Source: Enoplosus armatus (taxonomy: Eukaryota; Chordata; Actinopteri; Centrarchiformes; Enoplosidae). Taken from it: DNA of 64,000 bases. Below are positions 1 through 57,354 of the stretch, in pieces; the first letter of the stretch is position 1, and each line of letters starts with the position of its first letter. Both the position numbers and the translations under genes were made by a program. The notes below the pieces were generated by a model. It was not told the DNA's origin, ran no database searches, and saw only the letters and a program-made list of their open reading frames with translations. Location of the stretch: NCBI RefSeq assembly GCF_043641665.1, contig NC_092188.1:15645704-15709703 (forward strand), in the 5' to 3' direction.

Positions 1-3000
1 GGTTTTTAAAATCTTCATCTGCAAAGTAACTAGAGCTGCCAAATAAATGTAGGGGAACAAAAAGTACAATATTTACCTCTGAAATGTAGTGAAGTAGAAC
101 TATAAAGTATAATATTAAAACACACAAGTTGTACTTAAGAAAATGTACTTATTTTACTTTCCATCACTGCTGCATTCAATCCATGAACTGCAGCACAAAC
201 AGAAGAGACTATGAGTTATTTGATGGGAATGGTTGGATGATTTCTTTTAATAACTGATCTTGTTGGTGGATTTGCAGCTACCTGAAAAAGTAACTCAATC
301 CAGTGTGAAAAAACATGACCACCACTTCATGTTTAGTACATGTGTCAACCTGAAGTCACAAGAAAAGAATTGCTTCCTGTGTAGCATCTCCAACAGGACA
401 AAATCTAAATATGATTGTGAGTAGGAGACTCTCGCCTCCACATGGATTAACATTAACATGTCATGTCATGCTCTAACGGTACATGTAAAAGCATCCAGTT
501 ATACAAGAAACACTCCCAGTAAGGTCTGCCAGCTCACTGTTTTTTATAGCTCAACGCCTGACTGAGACAGAAGGCAAAGAAATCAAGAGATGTAACCAAG
601 AGTTCATGAGTTTGTGTGCTTTGCCATGTAAAAGTAGGCAAAAGAGTTATGGATGATGTGTGAGTTATGAAGTATTTCCCTTTATAATGAAGCTTTTGTC
701 TTTGAGAGAGCGACAGCGTGAGGGGTGTTTTATAGGCAGGGTGGTGATGAGTGTATGGAGGACTAGTGTCAACATGGTTAGAAAGGCAGAAAATTACTTT
801 TTTATGTCTTGTCTGAGGACGCAGAGAGACTTATTTATTGCCTGCATGAGGCCCTCTGAGCACACATTAAACATGCAAATTTAAAGGTACACGTTTATGG
901 ACCAGTAGGCACGATAGCTAATTCTTTCTCCAGTGATGTAAAGTCCATCTCTATCACTGTGTCCCCCCATTGACATAAAAATGTCCTACTAGCACAGAAA
1001 ACCAATGCACAAATTCCTTATGGTTGTGGCAATAAATGTAGAAGCAGGGAAATACTACTACAATGGCAACATCCGTATGTTGTACTGACAAAAGTACTTT
1101 CCCTCTCTATGGCTGAAGCAAATAACTTTCAGCAGCTCCAGTGGCTCAGATTCTCAGCCTTTATTAATCACGACAATGATGAAATCATTGCTCTGGGTAT
1201 GCTACACGCTTTGTTTAATAAAAGCAAGAAAATGAGAAACTGTAACCCAACACACGCAAATAAAAGTGCCCTACCAGAGACAAATGAATGAGTTTATTGT
1301 ATGTCCATAAAATGATGAACTGTGTTTAATATTGTGAGGAAACTCATTTATCCTGCAGTGTGTGTTCAGCAATATAACATCCTATCTCTCCACTACAGTC
1401 CGCAATAGCTTGGCAGAGGGGAAGATGGTGCTCTTAATGATTACTCAAACACTAAAGAATAATTATTATTGTTGGCACGCAGGAGAAAAGGGGTTGTACA
1501 GTTTTTCTTCTCAATTGTTTTCTCCAACTCTTCGTGCGGGTGAAATCTAGTTTGTTACTGATTTCTTACTGCCATCTTCGAACCAAAACATTCACAAGCC
1601 TGATAATTACTATGAAGGAGCTTTGGGCTGTGGTTTTGCTTATGTTGTTTGCAAAAGGAATAAATATATACAGATTCAATTTGCTGGTGAACGATGGCAG
1701 ATTTGCACATTAAAATAGTCTCTAATATATGCTGTTATTACATATGTATTACACATTGCAAGAGGAGCAATGTAGGAGATTTCTTCATTTGTTTTTGATA
1801 TTTCATTTTGATCTGCGATTTTATTCTACAAAATCCAAATGTACTCAAATCGCCTCCAAGCACCTCTAATGCTCACTAATTAACCTCCTTATATTGTTTT
1901 TTAATCCATACAAAAAATCTAAGTGTAAATACGACAAATTGTGGTTTTACAGGGGACTAGAAATTCCAGGAGTCTCGCCCTCACTGTAGGGTTTCCAGGC
2001 AACCAGCTGAGATATGAGATGAATAGTACAGGTGTGGCAGGCAGATTGAGGTGCCTTTGGACAGACCCATGCTAGCTGTGTCCCTGGGTTTCCAGTAATT
2101 ATGCTAAACTAAACTAACCAGCTGTTGGCTGGAGCTCCATTTTTACTGCACAAACATGGGAGTGATATCGATAATCTCATCTAACACTCTGCAAGGTTTT
2201 CCAAAATGCTGAACTATTCCTTTAATGAAGCAGATGTGCAGTGCCGCACCAACGAAACACAGAATACAGTTTGCGTATCTGTGTATATTCTGGCATCCAT
2301 ACGGTATCCCAGGTCTGACTGCCTGGACTCAGGCCAGGACACAGAAACACAACAGGGTGAATGTGATGCCTGGAGCTATGTCGCGCACTCACTGTGTGAC
2401 TTTATGTGTCTTTTTTACAAAGAGGCCAAGTGTGCAACTGAATAGAATTTGAAACCAGTTATCTCTACAGGCCGTCACTTATCTGTGTTTTGACCTCAGC
2501 TCTGGTTGTAAGGTACCCAAGAGACTGGTTACACACTTGTCTCTCTCGAACACACACATGCAGCGGGACAGGATAACAGACACATGCTATAAACACCTAT
2601 CCACCCCTACTGAACATCCTTTGACCTACCACCTTTAACCTCTTCCTACCACTTTTTCAGTATCCATCCATTAAGTTTCTCCCTCCTTTCCTTCTCTCTT
2701 TGTATCCCACCTGCACAGCCAGATAACCAGGTCATACACACACACAATCTTCTCATGCACATAATCTCACACACACACACACACACTACAAGGACCAAGA
2801 GACCAATGCAGCACAGAGCAGCTCAATAGGACCATCAATCTAGCACATCCGCCACTGTGGGACACAAAAAAGGGGCATTTGTTACAGCTCCCATGATGGA
2901 GAGCATGATAAAATGAGTGAGATGGATTGAGGGACAGGAAGGAGGGGAGAAAACTAGAAGCTTGAGAAAATCCCTTTATTTCACTGCAGGTTATCAGCGC

Positions 3001-3538
3001 AACTGAAGGAAATGATAGCTGACCCAGCATCTTGTAATATTTAAAGAGTTCCCCCTGTAGACATTGATAGACAGTAGGAGGGAAAATTCAAAGGATGGAG
3101 GGAGTGTAGAGGGTAAGCTATCAAGTCTGGGTAATACGTAAGGTAATGAAAAGTTACGGCACTTGTCAGTTTAAATACTTGTGTCAAAATCCCATGAGTT
3201 GTTTTCATGATGTACTGTCCTTGGTGGTTTCCCTTTGTGGTGCAATAAGTCAGCCACAACTCACTTTAACAACAATTTCAAAACAAATTAACTAGATTTA
3301 ACAAAAAGTGTGTGCCAACCCTTTAAATGAGTGAAATAGCATGAACGTTTGAGTACAGCTCTCATACACCACATGTTTTCAGTTGAATCTGATACTCCAT
3401 TAATCACTGTGGGGGAATTATATTCACACCACCCTCCAATGGGGAGGTCAGAGGTCAGTTGTAGAGCAGCTGGTGGAGATTCAGTGATTTGCTGCTCCTC
3501 ACAAAAGCCAGACAGAAAAGGAAATTTAAAAAACTCAC
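1..3538. other. carmil1 intron 20 (partial), no exon seen
   Basis: This is the sequence downstream of carmil1 exon 20 on the minus strand. I looked for the next expected leucine-rich-repeat exon on the minus strand and did not find it, so it probably lies beyond the left edge. The stretch holds one copy of a teleost interspersed repeat (1841-2225) and a short AC repeat near 2768-2787. The short open frames here resemble no protein I know. Confidence 0.6.
1841..2225 (+). repeat. Teleost interspersed repeat, family A copy 1
   Basis: This shares ordered blocks with copies near 9355-9598 and 31141-31825. The blocks include 'agcacctctaatgctcact', 'ttaatccatacaaaaaa', 'caaattgtggttttacaggg', 'ccaggcaaccagc', 'catgggagtgatatcgat' and 'tgaactattcctttaa'. 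I recognise it as a common percomorph non-autonomous repeat but cannot assign its superfamily from sequence alone. Confidence 0.7.
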
Positions 3539-50335
<46,797 letters not shown>

Positions 50336-50840
50336 TTTGCTGAATATAATATCCCAAAACCAACGAGAAGAGTTCAGTCAACACATCAAGAAGCCTAAAA
50401 TTATGAGAAAAAAAGGGGTGAGAGAGGGAAGTGTCAGGTGGTGCCGCCGCCGCCGGTGTGTTCCTCCCGGTTACATGCTGCTCTCCTCCTCTCGCGGTGT
50501 CCGGACAATGTATCCGCGTGTATCTGGGCGCATCTCTTCTCGGTTTAAGCAGAGGTTGTATGCTGAAGAAACAGTAGAGGGGGGAAACCCGCTACAGTCC
50601 TCTTAAAATCATGTTGAAACCCAGCGGATTCTGCGCTTCAGGGAAATATAAAGACCACCGCTCGCGCACATCCTCTCTGGCCGTGGCGCTACCGTAAAGC
50701 TGTCGGTGATGCAGCACCAGCCAACAGTGGAAACCGGGGCCCCTCCCCGCTCGGTGATGCGACAGCCGGGGAGCCGATGCGATGCCGGGGCGGTGTGGCG
50801 TGGCAGGGAGGGGGCGGTGGTGCTGGTGTCAGACAGATAT
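50336..50840 (-). promoter_or_regulatory. carmil1: carmil1 promoter/5'UTR region, CpG-rich
   Basis: The plus-strand sequence is far more GC- and CpG-rich than elsewhere in the window. It has a short CCG repeat at about 50441-50455 and GC-box-like 'ggggcggtg' motifs near 50790 and 50812. No TATA box was seen, which fits a CpG-island promoter. The transcription start is not determined. Confidence 0.6.
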
Positions 50841-50860
50841 TAATGAGCAGGCTGCACTAG

Positions 50861-50945
50861 CGGTTCCCAACATGGGAACCAGGGACCTCTAGCGGTCCTT
50901 GCGGGATTCCCACGGGGTCCCAATCCCATGCTTGTATTGCAGCAC
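50861..50945 (+). mobile_element. hAT-like repeat terminus
   Basis: 'agcggttcccaacatgggaa' followed by 'ccagggacctctagcggtcc' resembles the end of hAT-family elements (caggggttcccaacc type). I could not find the partner end. Confidence 0.45.
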
Positions 50946-52277
50946 GGGGGGGCTGTACCTGCTTACATTACCAACACTACTCCAGATGGATTAAAAAAAA
51001 AACCCTAATAGGAGATTAATACAGGCTGACCATAACTAGCCTATAAGAAGGTCACTATGAAATCACGACTCCGGATATAAATACGCTCTAAATCCCTGGG
51101 AATATTATGGGAATATTACTGATATATGTATTGTCCCTGCAGAGAGGCAAACTCTTTTAATATTATTATTATTACTGAGAATACCAGAAACTGTACCGGT
51201 AGATATAATGGGAAGACATAGGCTATGCCTTTTAAACAAAAATAGTTTGACTTTAAAGCAGCCAATTTGTAACTAACAAAAGCAAATCTGGTTTGACAGA
51301 AGACTTATTACACTGTAATCGTATCCGACCGTGGATTTATTTGATCCTGGACATTTAAATAAACATATTTTACAACTTAAAATCTTGTCCACTATTTTAA
51401 AATGCTTTTATTGAGAAATACCACTGGACCTCGATCTGGTCGTAATAGTTTATTCTAAGTCAGGCAAAACGTTTTTGATTGAGTATTATGGAGAAAAATA
51501 TATAACTAAATGAATGTAAAAATGTTCAATCACTAACTTCACTGTCTCTGATAGGCTACAGTGTGCAAAAATGTCAGCATATATGTTCAAATGTTTTAGA
51601 CTACAATGAGCAGAGTTAAAGAGAGAAGAAGGCGGCACCTCGTGGTAATTTGGTTACATTACAGCTTGTGATGGATGGAAACACTTTAAATTACAACATG
51701 TACTTTATTTAGCTGCACGTGACAGGTAAACGTTTTCAGTTTGATATGACACACTTTTAAAGAACTTCATACATCTCATCTCAACATTTAATTTAGTTAT
51801 AGCTCGTATCAAACATAAGTTTCTACAGTAGGATGTAACACCTGAGCAATGCCACAATTTACTTGTGAAGTTTCCCCCAAATTTGTACTGTTAGTCACCT
51901 TTTTCCTTCTTATAAATCTGAATTCAAGTAATAGTTTGACCTAAGCTTAGGATACACAAACAACACTCAACATCTAGTTCATGGCAGCCTTCATGTATTA
52001 ACCAGGTGAATCTGTACATTCAGTTAATAGATGTAACCCAGTTTTCAGTCATCATCACTGTCCTATATGTCACCACATCTTACTGCTTCTAAGCAGTAGC
52101 AAAAAATAACATTATTTTTATGAAACATCACCAGGTTGACCTTGGATGAAATGCATGTGCTCTCAATTAACAGGCAAATGAAAAATGTGTTAAAAATGCC
52201 AAATAAGAGAAAGAGGTATTTGTTATATGGTACTCCACTGAGAGCACCATGGACCCTGTCAGTCTTTTGGAGTACAT
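50946..52277. other. Intergenic region between carmil1 and tnfrsf6b
   Basis: It is AT-rich. The right side is the probable tnfrsf6b 3'UTR. No further gene was seen. Confidence 0.6.
51704..51709 (-). terminator. Candidate poly(A) signal for tnfrsf6b
   Basis: AATAAA on the minus strand, about 570 nt past the stop codon. An ATTAAA variant lies at 51788-51793. Use of either is unproven. Confidence 0.35.
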
Positions 52278-52488
52278 TCAGCGTGTTAAGGTACAATTCT
52301 GCAGCTCAATTTCATTCAGCGTCTTCTCTAGGTTCTCTACCATGGAGCTGAGCTGTGCGGCCCTCAGCATCTGTGGCAGTTTGTTCAGCTCCTCCACTGG
52401 AGCCTGGGCCAGCCACTCTCTGATCTGACGCAGGAGAGGACCTCTCCTGCCGCTGGTGCGCCTCTCCTCTCCTGACTTATGAATGTGC
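52278..52488 (-). CDS. tnfrsf6b: tnfrsf6b exon 5 with stop
   Basis: It encodes HIHKSGEERRTSGRRGPL, LRQIREWLAQAPVEELNK, LPQMLRAAQLSSMVENLE and KTLNEIELQNCTLTR, then TGA. The amphipathic helical tail parallels human RRRLTELLGAQDGALLVRLL. The acceptor is CCGACAG. Confidence 0.85.
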
Positions 52489-54838
52489 CTGTCGGAGGGA
52501 GATTGTGGTTAATTATCGTCTACGTAGACTATTAAGTGAATTAAGAGGTGAAAGGAGGTAATTGAAAAGAGGCCAGAAGAAGAAAACGACTGACAGAGGA
52601 AATCACGGAGTGAAGGCTCACCTGACGAATTTCTTCATTTTTGGCAGGCGTTTCCTTTGCAGAGGCCTACTGAAGAGCTCAGCGAGGAACGTCCTGTGCG
52701 TCTCACCTGAGAGAGTTCTACCGCGTGAGTTTGAAATCCAAACTTTCTTGTAATTTGTCATACGACTGTAAATATTGACCAAATTACCTTGTGGACTTCA
52801 AATTCTGCCATACATGTTATAACTGAGAGTTGAGCAGTCAAAATCAACTGTACAAAGTACACACCTCCATTTGCAAGATCCTCACAGGTGCCACACACCG
52901 CGTCTTTGTATATCGAGCCGGGGAGGAGCACAATCTCTCCGCTTGCGCATTCCTGGTGATTTACGCACGAATCCAGCGCAGAAGATGAGCTGGAGAAGGA
53001 GCCCTCGGAACACTTTTCACAAACAGTGTCCGTTTGTGGCGTACCTGACGAAAACGACAATGCATTTAGGGGTATTTACGATGTTTTTAGATACCGTTGT
53101 GGCTCCGGAGAGCCCAGGTGATCGCGCGTATTCCACGCACTTAAACCTTGAATCCAATTGTTTCGAGGCTGCTACTCTTGTTAACATATTGGGTGATGGG
53201 TGTATTGTTCACTGTTTTATTATATTTCTTTGTTTCTAAAGATTTACAAATGTAGACAAGAGCGTTGATGTTCATTCATGATGCTCCCACATGCACTGCA
53301 AACATGTTTATTCAATCATACTGGATTAGGTTTAAGATGTATTTTAGCATATAACACGATGGGAGCAAATCGACGACAAGTAAAACAAGATAAATACCTT
53401 TGGTGTGAACACCGTGTCCGGGCTCGCACTCCGAGTGTTTCATACAGTAGTCACCGGTCATGTAGTAGCCCTCTTTGCACCGACAGACCCTGTTGCTGAC
53501 CGCTGTGCACTCCTTCTCCACCTGCTTGTTGTCAAAGCAGAAGTTGCTGCAGTACAGACACCTGGGCAGGTAGTTATAATACTCGGTGAAGTGGTCTTCG
53601 CTGCACGGCTCGCACTCGGTGGGCGTGGTGGCGGTGCAGTGCTCGGCCATGTGAGTGCCGGGGGGACACTTGTCACAGATGAGGGTTTCCCCGGTGAGCA
53701 CGTCTCGGCGCTCGTAGGTGGGAACTGATTTGTCAGCCGAGACGCCGCGGAGGACGCCAGAGAGCAGGAACAGCGCCGGTACGAGAAGCTGAGGAGAGGA
53801 GCGTGATTACGGTGAGTTACTGTCACTGCACACTGTGTTTTACAACTATGTGTGATACTACTACCTTTACTGCAGCTAGTAATTGTAATTGTAGTACTAC
53901 CACTTGTATTTCGATTCCTCTTTCCTAGAAGGATACAATACTATGATGAAAACAAGACTGCATGACGCTGGAGACAAAACCTGAGGTCATGGTGTCCTTT
54001 GACACAGTTCATCGACTCATCACAGCAATGTAATGCAAATAAGGAATAAGTTAATTGTGAAAGTGTCTGTGAATCATACTTTTTGGAAATTGGAAATTTC
54101 CAAAAATGTCAGCATTTGAGCAGCATGTCTCACAATGGATGCAGAACATACAGTAAGTCTCCCAGATTGTGTTCAGTGCAGCTGTGGAGCTTCAGCTGCA
54201 GGCTGTTTTAACAATCTTAAGCCCCAGAGATAAAATTAAATTAAAATTGCTCGTTTCTTTGTAAGACAACTCCTAATGATGACTTGCCTGTTGTCTGACC
54301 TAACCTGACATTTACCTCCCTCAGTGTCCACTAGAGACCTAAATTTGTCTATTTAAGGACTTCTCATTAACTGGCAGTCAAAGGCGACTCTAAATGAAAG
54401 TTCCAAGACTGTTCCACTAAAAAGATGAACTTGCTATGTCTCTGTGTAAAACAGTGCTGGCACGAGTTGTAAAACAAATATGCATTGTGACAGCTGTCCC
54501 TGATTACTGTGGTAAAGGTTTAGTAAATTTTCCATTAGATCAATGAATCAATTTCCAAACAAATAAAAAGCCACAAACATTTCTCAATTCACTCACATAG
54601 ATTCTTCAACTATTTTCTTATTATATTATCCTATGTATATTATCGTAATTTAGTTTGATCCCTTGAGAACTGACAGAATAGTGTTCAGAATCTTGACTGC
54701 CTCTACATCTGAGGATCATTTGACAAAGATCCTCAAAAGCATCACTAATCATCACGTCTGTCTCTGTCTTTGCTGGATTTTGTCAACTTTTATAGGCTAT
54801 TGTAAATACAGAATACTCACCATGCTGATGATGTGCAT
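52278..54838 (-). CDS. tnfrsf6b: TNFRSF6B (decoy receptor 3), complete, 5 exons
   Basis: A soluble TNF-receptor family protein; the mammalian orthologue neutralises FasL, LIGHT and TL1A outside the cell. Exons 54821-54838, 53398-53788, 52865-53044, 52622-52706 and 52278-52488 join in frame to give 294 residues (human 300). Residues 1-24 are a signal peptide (MHIISMLLVPALF, probable cut after VSA). Four cysteine-rich domains follow, to about residue 190; NYLPRCLYC matches human NYLERCRYC, and PTYERRDVLTGETLICDKC matches PTYPWRDAETGERLVCAQC. The tail is basic (RPLQRKRLPKMKK, RRTSGRR), as expected for heparan-sulphate binding in DcR3, and has no membrane segment or death domain. tnfrsf11b lies upstream. 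A second OPG-like gene is the alternative, but the missing death domains argue against it. Confidence 0.85.
52622..52706 (-). CDS. tnfrsf6b: tnfrsf6b exon 4
   Basis: It encodes ETHRTFLAELFSRPLQRK followed by RLPKMKKFV, a basic linker. The acceptor is CTCTCTCAG and the donor GTGAGC. The frame is fixed by both neighbours. Confidence 0.8.
52865..53044 (-). CDS. tnfrsf6b: tnfrsf6b exon 3 (end of CRD3 and CRD4)
   Basis: It encodes TPQTDTVCEKCSEGSFSS, then SSSALDSCVNHQECAS and YKDAVCGTCEDLANG. The acceptor is TTCGTCAG and the donor GTGTGT. Confidence 0.9.
53398..53788 (-). CDS. tnfrsf6b: tnfrsf6b exon 2 (signal peptide end, CRD1-3)
   Basis: It is 391 nt, starting LLVPALFLLSGVLRGVSA, then CRD1 (ICDKCPPGTHMAEHC), CRD2 (YYNYLPRCLYCSNFC, NRVCRC) and the start of CRD3 (YCMKHSECEPGHGVHTK). 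The acceptor is CTCCTCAG and the donor GTATTT. Confidence 0.92.
53789..54820. other. tnfrsf6b intron 1, nothing recognised
   Basis: A 1.0 kb AT-rich intron without recognised repeats or exons. Confidence 0.7.
54821..54838 (-). CDS. tnfrsf6b: tnfrsf6b exon 1 (start codon)
   Basis: Only 18 coding nt: MHIISM, followed by donor GTGAGT. The start context is AACAACATGC with A at -3. It joins in phase 0 to exon 2 and completes a hydrophobic signal peptide. A start at the second Met (codon 6) is also possible. Confidence 0.8.
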
Positions 54839-54884
54839 GTTGTTGCTTCTGTTGAAGAGGGTTTGACAGTAATATCAGGTTCAT

Positions 54885-54914
54885 TATATAAGGAACTGTA
54901 TGTGTGGGCGTTGC
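54885..54914 (-). promoter_or_regulatory. tnfrsf6b: tnfrsf6b TATA box and CACCC/GC motif
   Basis: TATATAA at 54885-54891 on the minus strand lies 47-53 nt upstream of the start codon. AACGCCCACAC at about 54902-54912 precedes it. The implied 5'UTR is only about 20 nt. Confidence 0.5.
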
Positions 54915-56959
54915 ATGTGGTTTGCGGAGTTGTAAAGCATCTGAAAGGTCAAATTATTTCCACATTGAACAAGTTGAATTTTCCAATGAAGATGATGACA
55001 AGCTTTAGGAAGTACCAGCATGAGGGATGCAATATTTTTCTAGTTTAGATCAGGTGGCAGTGACTGGTCCTCTCTTGACAGTGTGAAGAAATTGGTATTT
55101 ACACTCCACAAAACCAGCTTCTCATTTACTAGAATTTAAATCAGAATTCATCAAACAACACAGCAACACGTCTTTCCCATGCTCTCTTTCCTGATATTTT
55201 CTGTCCCTCTCTGCTAAGAACTGTCAAGGAAAGGGAAAATGCCCCATCAAAAGATTTTAAAAAATATGTAACACCCAAAATTAACCACGGTATGAGGGCT
55301 GTTAGGATGTTAGATGAGAATTTTTCTTTTTCCACAAATACTGTGTCAGGGTCTTTGAATTATGTGTGGTAAAGTAAATGCATCTCTGTAACATCACTAA
55401 ATGGACAGTCTGCTGTCGCTTCCCCATGCCTACATTAAGCTTTTATAAATAGAAAGATTGTACAACTTGAAACAGAAGGTTTAGAGACTGTTCATTTTAG
55501 GGAAATGTCTGTTTTTGCAACAACTTGACCGACAAGACCTCATTCTGAAATTTCCATGTAACCTACAAACAAAATACGGTTGGCTATAGCTAGCTGGTTG
55601 AAACAGCCTAAAAGATGTGTCGACGTTCACCTTTTTCTCTTGAAACGTGTCAGTGAATCAGTGAGTCACTGAATTGTATTACAATACGACAATGTTCTGA
55701 GATGAATTGTTTTAAGATACTGTAACATATCTACACGTCTCTCATCTCCTGTTTCCCAAGAATATGAGAACATAATACAACCAGGGTAACATACTATATT
55801 ACAATATATATATACACATAAACTAAAATAAATAAGCTCAGATGACGACCAGTAAATGTTTGAAAAAAAATTAAAAAATCTAAGTTCCTTAGAAATCAAC
55901 AACACGCTGTATTTAAGTAATGACTGGTTACATGGAAGTGTACAAATATTTATTTGCTCTTGGCCAGTGACTGGTGGAAGTCAGCCAGGTTCCTATTGGC
56001 TAACGTTGTTGCAACAGCATGTTTACAAACTGCTTTTAATCAGATCATTTGACATTAGTGTTCACAAGTTACACAAGCTTAAAGAGGACCAGTCAGGCAT
56101 ATATATATTAAAGATCATACATTTAATAATATAAAAGTGATAAAACAAAATATAAAACAAATATCACTTCATGAACTTGCAGCATTTGGAATCCAGTATT
56201 TCTATAAGTAATAAAAACAAGCCTTTACATATAAAGAAAGTAAAATTATTATTTTTTAAATAGAAAACACATTGCACTCCTTTGTACATTCATAAAGCTG
56301 ACAACTTAAAAAAAAAAATCAGATGAGCTTTACTTGCCAGCAGTCCAGAACAAACCAACAAAGGAAAACTGTAGAAAATACATGTATTTCATTATGAAAC
56401 CAAATCCTTCCTCTCAGTCAGCGAGAAAGCAATAACAATAAAAACACAACATCTGCCAGCCTATCTTCCATAAAATAGTGTGCTATTTACATCTTAAATA
56501 GTTTTTCATTTTTCACAGACTCCAGTCAAAAAGTTTCCAGGAAACATTTTCTCGTTTTGATTAGCCTGGAGTACACAGATGTGTTTTTAAAATTTCTTTT
56601 AAGGCTTATTAGATTCATCACTGCAGACAGATACTGTAGACTGAGGTTGAAGTTATTAGCATCCCTTGTTAGCTAATTTAATCAAAACATCCTTATTTTG
56701 GTGTAAGATTAGGATAGAAAATCAGAAGAAGAATTGACCTTCCCATCTTGCCTTTATGTTACAGTTAGACAAAATACCTCTTGGCACTTTATGCATAGCT
56801 TCATATCATTTGTTGATATCTTAAAGACTTGACATTATCATGTGACCCATGTCTGTGAAGTGTGTGTCTTTTCACGATTGTGTGCTTCCTATCGGACAAT
56901 GTATTAGTGTCTCGTTTATGCTTTAGAGGCATATATTCCTGTTTGTACCTCCAAATTTC
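54915..56959. other. Intergenic region, tnfrsf11b 3'UTR and flank
   Basis: The right part, next to the tnfrsf11b stop, is probably its AT-rich 3'UTR. Candidate poly(A) signals on the minus strand are ATTAAA at about 56034 and 56120 and AATAAA at 55949-55954. No gene was seen. Confidence 0.55.
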
Positions 56960-57354
56960 CTATTCATTTAATGGCTTATGAGCCTTAAAACATGACTCAT
57001 CCTGAAGCATACTAACAAACATCTTCTCATACATCTTGTGCGCGGAGGTGGTTCCAATGATGCGGCTGATCTTCTTCAGGCCCTTCAGCAGATAGCGTGG
57101 TGCCCCCTGGCTGCGCATCACCCTCAGACTATGGGACAGACCTTTGGCTAGATCCAGGTCGTAGTTTGCTGTCTTCCAGAGGTGAAGAAGCTGCAGGATA
57201 TACTGCCTGGGCAGGCAGGCAGAGACCACGGCCTGGACATCCTCCTGCCGAACTTTGACCCCCGGCAGGCTGTTGGTGACCTTCAGGAGGTCATCTAGGG
57301 TCAAGTTCTTTAGGCTGTTGCAGCGGGAGACTTTCCTCTCACAGTGGTTCACAC
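56960..57354 (-). CDS. tnfrsf11b: tnfrsf11b last exon (death-like domain 2, tail)
   Basis: It starts VNHCERKVSRCNSLKNLT and continues with LDDLLKVTNSLPGVKV, then LKGLKKISRIIG, ending MLQDESCFKAHKPLNE and TAG. The single Cys 10 residues from the end may correspond to the C-terminal dimerisation Cys of mammalian OPG. The acceptor is CCTCCAG. Confidence 0.94.

Noticed and set aside
1..3538. Search for the next carmil1 exon (expected SLSLADSKLK-like)
   Set aside because: No minus-strand match was found. The exon is presumably beyond the left edge.
53405..53728. A 107-aa plus-strand frame opposite tnfrsf6b exon 2
   Set aside because: It is the antisense shadow of a GC-rich real exon; the minus frame has the full cysteine pattern.
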